Part shown: one piece after another, positions 5,306-10,469 of the stretch | Numbering within the stretch: position 1 is the first letter of the stretch | How the letters are laid out: the number at the start of each line of letters is the position of its first letter | Source: Chloroflexota bacterium | GTDB taxonomy: Bacteria > Chloroflexota > Dehalococcoidia > Dehalococcoidales > WRFJ01 | DNA: 10,469 bases | NCBI GenBank assembly: GCA_009778865.1 | Contig: WRFJ01000022.1 | Coordinates: forward strand, 1 to 10,469 | Direction: 5' to 3' | Notes under the pieces: generated by a model | Told to the model about the DNA's origin: nothing | What the model saw: only the letters and a program-made list of their open reading frames with translations | Database searches by the model: none | Made by a program: the position numbers and the translations under genes

Positions 5306-6085
5306 ATGATCGCTGTTTTAAGAAATAAAAATGCTGCTACTCGTCTTCAGATAATGGTGGAAATAGCTTCTAGCGGCCCCAATATACATCAGCGTACTAT
5401 TGCTGAGCATTTAAGTGTAACACCGCAAGCCATTTCGGATTATATTTTACAGTTGGTTTCTGAAGGTATGATTATTTCTTCTGGCCGTTCTCGTTATCGT
5501 CTCTCAGGTGAAGGTGTAAATTGGGTTTTAAAACAACTGCGTGAGATAAACGAATATGCTGATATGTCAGCCAAAGCCGTTTCTGATCTAGGTATTTGTC
5601 CGGCTATTGCTGCTACACGCATAGCCAAAGGCGACAAAATAGGCTTAGTTATGCGTGACGGCGTGCTCTACGCAGTTAAAGATGAAAATACTAGCGCCAC
5701 TGGCGTTGCTGAAACGTCGGCTAAAGAGGGCGAAGATGTAGGCGTTTCTGCCATTCAGGGTTTGGTGGAAATGGCAAGAGGGCGCGCTGAAATAATCATC
5801 GTACCTTCAATACGTGAGGGTGGTAGCAAAAAAGTTTCGGTGTTACGTCTTAAAGAATTATTAGGCGGTCGTAAACATATAGGGGCGGTGGGTATCGAGT
5901 CTTTAGCTGCTTTACGCAAAGTAGGCATTGAGCCTCATTATTTTTACAGTGTAGCTGATGCTGCTGCCGATGCTTCTAAATATGGTGTTAATATGTTGAT
6001 AGTAGCTACCGGTGAAGAATATCCTGCTCTGCTTAAACGTCTAAAAGAAAGTGGCACTGAGTCCATTGTATTATCGCTTGAATAA
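5306..6085 (+). CDS. Winged-helix transcriptional regulator with C-terminal sensor-like domain
   Basis: The 259-aa protein starts with a winged helix-turn-helix at about 12-66: RLQIMVEIAS, then RTIAEHLSVTPQAISDYILQL (about 30-50) as the helix-turn-helix, and a wing at SSGRSRYRLS. The rest (about 95-250) is an alpha/beta domain with GDKIGLVMRDGVLYA, GEDVGVSAIQGLVEMA, GGSKKVSVLRLKELL and GAVGIESLAALRKVGI. It looks like a ligand-sensing domain of the kind fused to winged helices in archaea and some Chloroflexota, but I cannot name ligand or family. No signal peptide or membrane segment is visible, so it should be cytoplasmic. Start: ATG 5306 follows GGAGG (5292-5296) with good spacing; an upstream ATG at 5222 would put the promoter inside the gene and is rejected. 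It is the first host gene after the tRNA scar. Confidence 0.75.
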   Translation: MIAVLRNKNAATRLQIMVEIASSGPNIHQRTIAEHLSVTPQAISDYILQLVSEGMIISSGRSRYRLSGEGVNWVLKQLREINEYADMSAKAVSDLGICPAIAATRIAKGDKIGLVMRDGVLYAVKDENTSATGVAETSAKEGEDVGVSAIQGLVEMARGRAEIIIVPSIREGGSKKVSVLRLKELLGGRKHIGAVGIESLAALRKVGIEPHYFYSVADAAADASKYGVNMLIVATGEEYPALLKRLKESGTESIVLSLE

Positions 6086-6255
6086 TAAGTGTTTGCTTAT
6101 GAGCGTATTTTTAGTATCTGTATTTAATATTAGCTAGCGCAGCTTACTATAGAACTTATACTGACAGTAAATTTAATTTATCATTGGTTTAAATACTTTG
6201 ATGACACATTCTGGCAGCAAAATTTTTTAAGTATGTGCATCATAAAAGGTGTGAC

Positions 6256-6645
6256 ATGAGCTTTTTTAAAGCACTTTGCGGCATATGTTATTCTCCTAAA
6301 CTGGATAATTCATTATGGCAATACCAAAACGGTGTGCTATTGCTGAAAAAAGAAGATTATGAAAAACAAAACAGCATGGGCGTATATATGACTGATGGCG
6401 GCTTACCGAATTCGGTTTTACTTTTTTGCGGTGATGATGGTGTTTTATACGCTATTAAAAATGTATGTTCACATATGCATCGCAAAATAGACCCTATACC
6501 AGGCAGTAATACTTTGCGCTGTTGCAGTATTATGCACTCTAATTTTGACTATAGCGGTCGCAAGATTAGCGGTCCGGCCAGTCGTAATTTAGTTGTCTAT
6601 GACTTAAGCCAAGAAGGTAATGACATCTTAATAAAAATAAACTAA
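6256..6645 (+). CDS. Small Rieske-like iron-sulfur protein with altered second cluster box
   Basis: A 129-aa protein. The C-terminal two-thirds resembles a Rieske ferredoxin: SVLLFCGDDGVLYAIKNVCSHMH (key CxH box: Cys-Ser-His), then CCSIMHSNFDYSGRKISGPA, which lines up with the usual CPxHGxxFD..TG..LxGPA. A Rieske domain binds [2Fe-2S] through CxH and CxxH boxes and acts in electron transfer. Here the second box is C-C-S-I-M-H, so the spacing is Cx4H or Cx3H rather than CxxH; the 15-residue gap between boxes is normal. Cluster binding is therefore uncertain. The start at ATG 6256 has AAAAGGTG upstream; a GTG at 6235 would add seven residues. The next gene begins 18 bp after the stop, so the two may be co-transcribed. 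Confidence 0.6.
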   Translation: MSFFKALCGICYSPKLDNSLWQYQNGVLLLKKEDYEKQNSMGVYMTDGGLPNSVLLFCGDDGVLYAIKNVCSHMHRKIDPIPGSNTLRCCSIMHSNFDYSGRKISGPASRNLVVYDLSQEGNDILIKIN

Positions 6646-6663
6646 GGAAAAAACAGTATTGCC

Positions 6664-7326
6664 ATGAATATTATTAACCGGTTATTTGAGCAATATAGCG
6701 GCAGTTATCCATTGGGGTTTATTGCTAAAAGCCAAGAAAATAAGCGTCGTCCTGTCATTTTTGCTTTAGATGGTGGAGAGGCTGACGCTGTGTGTGTGCG
6801 TCATGAGCAAGATATAGAAAAGATAAAAGCCGAGATTAAAGGCGTTTATCTTGACAGTCCCTGCTCTTGTAAAGAGTGTTACTCTGCTAGTGTGCCCTTT
6901 GTGGTTTTTGCTCCGCACAATATGCCTTTACGTGTGCAATTTAACGAAAATACCGCCAAAATAGCTTTAGTGGAAGAAAATGCAGATATGATTTCTTTTA
7001 GCGGTTATGCTGCTTTGCCGACAGATGCCTTTATGATAAAAAATGATGCCGACAAGTTAACTTGGGCTCATATATCCATAGTAAAAAGATACAGTGCTCT
7101 GAATAAGCCCGTTATTATGCAGGTGGCGGCAGATGCTACTGTAGAAGAGTTGCAAAACCTATATAAAGCCGGTGCTCGTGCTTTTGCTGTGCGTGGCGGT
7201 GAGGCTTCTGCTGTTTATCAAACAGTACAGCAAGCTAAATGGCAAGTAAATAAAGAGAAGAAAGATGCTTTTATATCTACTGTTATCGCTAATAACTCAA
7301 GCGATGCTTACGAAGAAGATGAATAA
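6664..7326 (+). CDS. Uncharacterised 220-aa protein, possible TIM-barrel-like fold
   Basis: I do not recognise this protein. Visible features: a CSCKEC (CxCxxC) motif at 67-72, a hydrophobic strand PFVVFAP (78-84), a stretch ENADMISFSGYAALPTDAFM (105-124), and a segment KPVIMQVAADATVEELQNLYKAGARAFAVRGG (about 148-179, key points Pro149, Ala156-Asp157, Gly170-Ala-Arg, Gly178-Gly179). The last recalls the late beta-strands of TIM-barrel proteins, where a 'KAGAxxxxVRGG' turn binds phosphate. The tail is acidic (YEEDE). No signal peptide or membrane span is visible. It follows the Rieske-like gene by 18 bp, suggesting a joint function, perhaps redox-linked through the cysteine motif. The only AGGA before the ATG is about 15 nt away, so initiation may depend on the upstream gene. 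Confidence 0.6.
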   Translation: MNIINRLFEQYSGSYPLGFIAKSQENKRRPVIFALDGGEADAVCVRHEQDIEKIKAEIKGVYLDSPCSCKECYSASVPFVVFAPHNMPLRVQFNENTAKIALVEENADMISFSGYAALPTDAFMIKNDADKLTWAHISIVKRYSALNKPVIMQVAADATVEELQNLYKAGARAFAVRGGEASAVYQTVQQAKWQVNKEKKDAFISTVIANNSSDAYEEDE

Positions 7327-7343
7327 AAATCTATCCAGCTAAC

Positions 7344-7365
7344 AAAGACAGTAATTTGCTGTTTT
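7344..7365. terminator. Weak bidirectional terminator between convergent genes
   Basis: AAGACAGT and GCTGTTTT pair around AATTT with G-T wobbles. The stem has A's on one side and T's on the other, and lies between the plus-strand 220-aa gene and minus-strand rsfS. Stability is low. Confidence 0.35.
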
Positions 7366-7377
7366 AAAACATATCTA

Positions 7378-7722
7378 CTATTGAATGCGCAAAATGGCTT
7401 TGGCCTTTTCCCATAACTCATCTAAAGCATAATATTTGCGTTGCTCTTGAGTCAGAATATGTATAATTACATCGCCGTAATCTATTAACATCCAGCCACT
7501 GTCCGCACTGCCTTCGCGGCCATGCGTCTTGCCCACTATGCGTTTTAAAGAACGCATTATTTCATCAGCTAGCATGTTAAGTTGACGGGCGTTGTTAGCA
7601 GTCATTACCACAAAATAATCGGCTATATTGCTCACACCGCTCATATCTAACATAACGATGTCAGCAGCTTGTTTAGCTTCGGCAATAGCGGTAATTTGAC
7701 GGGCTTTTTCAGCTGATTCCAC
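7378..7722 (-). CDS. rsfS: Ribosomal silencing factor RsfS (Iojap family)
   Basis: This 114-aa protein binds ribosomal protein uL14 on the large subunit and blocks subunit joining, lowering translation during starvation. Seen: the family core DIVMLDMSGVSNIADYFVVM (21-40), TANNARQLNMLADEI, then GREGSADSGWMLIDYGDVII (about 68-87), ILTQEQRKYYALDELW. Length is typical and the domain is complete. The start is GTG (7722-7720) with GAGAGG six bases upstream. It is transcribed toward the 220-aa gene and divergently from the endonuclease IV-like gene. In many bacteria rsfS sits beside nadD; that arrangement is not seen here. Confidence 0.93.
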   Translation of the reverse strand: MESAEKARQITAIAEAKQAADIVMLDMSGVSNIADYFVVMTANNARQLNMLADEIMRSLKRIVGKTHGREGSADSGWMLIDYGDVIIHILTQEQRKYYALDELWEKAKAILRIQ

Positions 7723-7751
7723 TTTAACCTCTCGGTATTGATGTTTTTAGA

Positions 7752-7760
7752 ATTATAACA
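7752..7760 (-). promoter_or_regulatory. Extended -10 promoter of rsfS
   Basis: On the minus strand this reads TGTTATAAT, an extended -10 (TGn plus TATAAT), placed about 30 nt before the GTG start. No good -35 is visible, which extended -10 promoters tolerate. Confidence 0.55.
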
Positions 7761-7842
7761 TAGAGTAGGTATAAAAGCCTATCGGCTGCTCATAATGAAA
7801 AATAAAACATAGTCTTTTAACAACTTTTTTAAAAGATTTTTG

Positions 7843-7848
7843 TATAAT
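7843..7848 (+). promoter_or_regulatory. -10 box very close to the endonuclease IV-like start
   Basis: TATAAT ends only 10 nt before the ATG at 7859. Transcription would begin about 7 nt downstream, at or within a few bases of the ATG, and no Shine-Dalgarno is present. This predicts a leaderless or near-leaderless mRNA. The -35 is weak (TTAACA at 7817-7822, 20 bp spacing). Confidence 0.5.
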
Positions 7849-7858
7849 ATTTAGTATT

Positions 7859-8704
7859 ATGAGCAAACTACTATTTGGTACCGCTGGTATTCCTTTGAGT
7901 ACTCCTAATGATAATAGTGAACTATTAACAGTTGCCGGCATACATCGTGTACGTGCTTTAAACCTAGCGGCTATGGAGATAGAATTTGTACGTCAAGTAT
8001 ATATTACTGCCAAAACGGCACCCCTTGTGCTTAAAGCAGCCCAACATAGCGGCATAGCTTTATCGGCTCATGCTCCGTACTATATAAATCTTAATGCTGC
8101 CGAACAGGATAAACGCAATAAAAGCCGTGCCTATATTTACAATGCTGCCAAAGCTGTTTACGCTTGTGGCGGCACTGATGTAGTTTTCCACGCCGGTTAT
8201 TATATGGACAGTGATCCGCAAGACGTTTATAAAATTATGCGTGATGAGATATATCATGTGACACAAAAACTCTTAGCCGAAGATATCAGAGTGTGCTTGC
8301 GTCCGGAAGTTTCCGGCAGACCAAGTGCCTTTGGCAGCCTAGAAGAAGTTATAAAGCTTTCCTCTGAGCTTAAAGGCGTATTACCTTGTATAGACTTTTC
8401 TCACGCTTATGCCCGCAGTCAAGGCCGGACAAATTCATATGAAGCTTTTTGTTCTATACTTCAAAACATAAAAGATGAACTGGGCGAGGAAGCTTTGACA
8501 CAAAATCTTCATGCTCATATATCCGGCATAGCATATACGGCATCAGGCGAGAAAAATCATTTACTGTTTGCCGAAAGCCAATTTAATATGGGTGATATGG
8601 TAAGAGCTCTTAAAGATATGCATGCCGGCGGGCGCGTAATATGCGAAAGTCCTGATATAGAGGGTGATGCCCTAAAACTACAGCAAGCCTATCAGCTCCT
8701 TTAA
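7859..8704 (+). CDS. Endonuclease IV-type AP endonuclease (TIM barrel)
   Basis: A 281-aa protein, the usual size for Nfo-type enzymes, which cut DNA 5' to abasic sites using three metal ions. Seen: SAHAPYYINL (69-78, His71), VVFHAGYY (108-115, His111), RPEVSGRPSAFGSLEE (148-163, Glu150), CIDFSHAYAR (177-186, Asp179 and His182), LHAHISG (217-223, His218/220), His234 and CESP with Glu263 (262-265). These occupy the places of most metal ligands of endonuclease IV. One ligand pair is not the standard DxH: the region reads GEKNHLL, with His234 but no clear Asp before it. The pattern resembles the more divergent version known from archaea and some Chloroflexota, so AP-endonuclease activity is probable rather than certain. 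The ATG at 7859 lacks a ribosome-binding site. Confidence 0.8.
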   Translation: MSKLLFGTAGIPLSTPNDNSELLTVAGIHRVRALNLAAMEIEFVRQVYITAKTAPLVLKAAQHSGIALSAHAPYYINLNAAEQDKRNKSRAYIYNAAKAVYACGGTDVVFHAGYYMDSDPQDVYKIMRDEIYHVTQKLLAEDIRVCLRPEVSGRPSAFGSLEEVIKLSSELKGVLPCIDFSHAYARSQGRTNSYEAFCSILQNIKDELGEEALTQNLHAHISGIAYTASGEKNHLLFAESQFNMGDMVRALKDMHAGGRVICESPDIEGDALKLQQAYQLL

Positions 8705-8721
8705 GCATATTTGATCTTTTG

Positions 8722-8730
8722 TGCTATAAT
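8722..8730 (+). promoter_or_regulatory. Extended -10 promoter of ftsH
   Basis: TGCTATAAT is an extended -10; TTAAGC (8701-8706) is a possible weak -35 at 18 bp. The transcript would have a leader of roughly 85-90 nt before the ftsH ATG. A 17-codon open frame (8791-8844) overlaps the ftsH start in another frame and has no independent support. Confidence 0.5.
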
Positions 8731-8824
8731 AAATATTCAGACATTTTTATATATTAATGTTTTTAAATATGAGATGCTTTATTTTCAGCAATGAGTATTG
8801 ACCACTATAATGAAGGGGAAGCGG

Positions 8825-10469
8825 ATGAACCCAAACCTGGTTAAAAGTATATTGATGTATGTGCTAATTATGGTTGCCATGATCGCCATCATTTATTTTA
8901 TTCTGCCGCACCAAGAGAAGCCCACTGAAATAAGTTGGGACGAAGCCATAGTCATGATTAACGACGGTAAAATTAAGGAAGTGGAAGTCAACGTGGAGTT
9001 GGTATTGATGATCGATCACGATGATAAACAATACCAATCTAATAAATTCTACGGTGAAGACATCACTCACTATATACCCAACATTTTTGAAATGGATATA
9101 AAAGTTACATATCCAACTCAAACGGGTATAAATTGGGGCACTATGTTGCTTAATCTGCTGCCGTTGCTGTTGTTTGGCGGATTGATAATCTTTTTCCTTA
9201 TGCAGATGCGTGGTGTGGGCCAAGCTAATGCCTTTGGTAAGAGCAAAGTTAAAATGCTTTCTCCCGATATGCCTACCACTACTTTTGACGATGTAGCTGG
9301 TGTAGAAGAAGCTAAACAGGAAGTTAGAGAAGTTGTCGAGTTTCTTAAATGCCGTGATAAGTTTACTGCTTTGGGTGCTAGAGTTCCCAAAGGTGTCTTG
9401 CTGGTGGGCCCTCCCGGTACCGGTAAAACTTTACTGGCCAAAGCTATTGCCGGCGAAGCCGGTACGCCTTTCTACTCTATTTCTGGCTCTGAGTTTGTGG
9501 AAATGTTTGTGGGTGTTGGTGCTTCGCGCGTGCGTGACTTATTTGAACAAGCCAAACGTACAGCTCCGGCCATTATATTTATAGATGAAATTGATGCCGT
9601 GGGCCGCTCCAGAGGCGCCGGTTTGGGTGGCGGTCATGACGAACGTGAACAGACTTTGAACCAGATTTTAGTAGAGATGGATGGTTTTGATACTAATACC
9701 AACGTTATAGTAATCGCTGCTACCAATCGTCCGGATATTTTAGACTCGGCTTTACTGCGCCCCGGTCGCTTTGACAGACGCGTTATTTTGGACAGCCCCG
9801 ATATTAACGGCCGCAATGCCATACTCAAGATACACTGCAAAGGCAAGCCCTTGGCTAAAGATGTTGATATTGAATCGATAGGCCGGCAGACAGTAGGCTT
9901 TAGCGGTGCTGATTTAGCTAATTTAGTTAACGAAGCAGCTATTTTGGCGGCCAGAAAGAATCAAACTCAGATTCAAGTTTTAGATTTTGAAGAAGCAATT
10001 GACCGCGTTATTGCCGGTCCTCAAAGAAAGAATCGTCGCATCAATACCAAAGAAAAAGAAATTACCGCTTATCACGAAGTGGGTCATGCTCTCATTGCTC
10101 GCATGCTCAAGAATACCGATCCGGTACATAAGATTTCTATTGTGGCTCGTGGCATGAGCTTAGGTCATACCAGACAATTACCCACCGAAGATCGTTATTT
10201 AATGACCCGCTCGCAATTTAAAGATACTTTGGCGGTGTTTTTAGGTGGTTATACTGCTGAGCAAGTGATGTTTGATGAGATTTCTACTGGCGCCTCAGAC
10301 GATATAAAACGTGCTACGGAATTAGCTCGCAAAATGGTCACTGCTTATGGCATGAGTGATAAGATGGGTCCGCGCTCTTACGGCAAACAAGAGGAGCAAA
10401 TATTCTTAGGCAAAGAAATTCATGAAACACGTAATTACGGCGAGAAAGCAGCTGATCTCATTGATGAAG
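8825..10469 (+). CDS. ftsH: ATP-dependent zinc metalloprotease FtsH (3' end beyond window)
   Basis: FtsH is a membrane-anchored hexamer that pulls misfolded membrane and regulatory proteins into a protease chamber. The visible 548 residues are in order: transmembrane segment 1 (about 5-27), an extracytoplasmic domain (about 28-100), transmembrane segment 2 (about 106-128), and the AAA+ module with Walker A GPPGTGKT (195-202), Walker B IFIDEID (251-257) and the SRH ATNRPDILDSALLRPGRFDR (299-318). The zinc site HEVGH (417-421) follows and, near the end, TGASDD carries the probable third ligand. HEVGH replaces the commoner HEAGH but keeps HExxH. The ATG at 8825 follows AAGGGG (8814-8818). Only the C-terminal helical tail is cut off by the window edge. 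Confidence 0.96.
   Translation, partial: MNPNLVKSILMYVLIMVAMIAIIYFILPHQEKPTEISWDEAIVMINDGKIKEVEVNVELVLMIDHDDKQYQSNKFYGEDITHYIPNIFEMDIKVTYPTQTGINWGTMLLNLLPLLLFGGLIIFFLMQMRGVGQANAFGKSKVKMLSPDMPTTTFDDVAGVEEAKQEVREVVEFLKCRDKFTALGARVPKGVLLVGPPGTGKTLLAKAIAGEAGTPFYSISGSEFVEMFVGVGASRVRDLFEQAKRTAPAIIFIDEIDAVGRSRGAGLGGGHDEREQTLNQILVEMDGFDTNTNVIVIAATNRPDILDSALLRPGRFDRRVILDSPDINGRNAILKIHCKGKPLAKDVDIESIGRQTVGFSGADLANLVNEAAILAARKNQTQIQVLDFEEAIDRVIAGPQRKNRRINTKEKEITAYHEVGHALIARMLKNTDPVHKISIVARGMSLGHTRQLPTEDRYLMTRSQFKDTLAVFLGGYTAEQVMFDEISTGASDDIKRATELARKMVTAYGMSDKMGPRSYGKQEEQIFLGKEIHETRNYGEKAADLIDE

Noticed and set aside
5128..5328. 66-codon open frame before the regulator
   Set aside because: It runs through a good promoter and overlaps the regulator in another frame; composition and start are unconvincing.
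8791..8844. 17-codon leader peptide before ftsH
   Set aside because: Overlaps the ftsH start, has no clear ribosome site and no regulatory pattern.
9118..9846. Open frames on other frames and on the minus strand within ftsH
   Set aside because: Shadows of the strongly conserved FtsH AAA+ coding region.

Overview
The window joins a mobile, AT-rich accessory segment (about 1-4891) to an ordinary chromosomal segment (about 4892-10469). The host is a bacterium. The chromosomal genes (RsfS, FtsH, an endonuclease IV-type TIM barrel, and a winged-helix regulator of a build I associate with archaea and Chloroflexota) tentatively suggest an anaerobic Chloroflexota/Dehalococcoidia-like lineage, but I cannot confirm the taxonomy from sequence alone.

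Left part. Positions 1-226 look like a rolling-circle origin. There is a circovirus-type nonanucleotide (TAGTATTAC, 3-11), an 81-bp sequence present twice in tandem whose boundaries fall on the predicted nick point, a strong hairpin, and six copies of the 8-mer TTTACAAA/TTTGTAAA. Next comes a complete CRESS-DNA-type replication initiator (HUH nickase plus SF3 helicase, 248-1321). It is followed by a DpnII/MboI-type restriction-modification pair with overlapping genes (methylase 1514-2497, endonuclease 2497-3354) and a RES-domain protein, probably NAD+-consuming (3453-4556). The RES reading frame is broken at a run of seven A's; the lost C-terminal tail is still readable in the next frame to 4624. 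GATC, the expected target of the R-M system, occurs only once in the first 4.84 kb.

Junction. Positions 4847-4891 are the 3' half of a tRNA-Thr(CGU) gene, from the anticodon loop to CCA, with no matching 5' half. This is the scar left when an element integrates into a tRNA gene. The tRNA's probable terminator follows. Each side of the scar carries an 11-bp tandem repeat of related sequence (TTGGCACTAAT twice; TGGGTACAAAA/TGGGTACGAAA), and a large inverted repeat abuts the scar. No integrase gene is present in the window, so it would have to lie to the left, be lost, or be replaced by Rep activity. The intact tRNA-Thr should also lie to the left.

Right part. A winged-helix regulator (5306-6085) has a good promoter overlapped by two palindromes. 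It is followed by a small Rieske-like protein with an altered second cluster box (6256-6645) and an unrecognised 220-aa protein (6664-7326), which may be co-transcribed. Convergent to these is rsfS (minus strand, 7378-7722). Divergent from rsfS is an AP-endonuclease-like gene whose -10 box sits only 10 nt from its ATG. The window ends inside ftsH (8825 onward).

Functionally, the left part reads as a replicon or integrative element carrying a defence load (R-M plus a possible NAD+-depleting effector). The right part is housekeeping: ribosome hibernation, DNA repair, membrane proteolysis.
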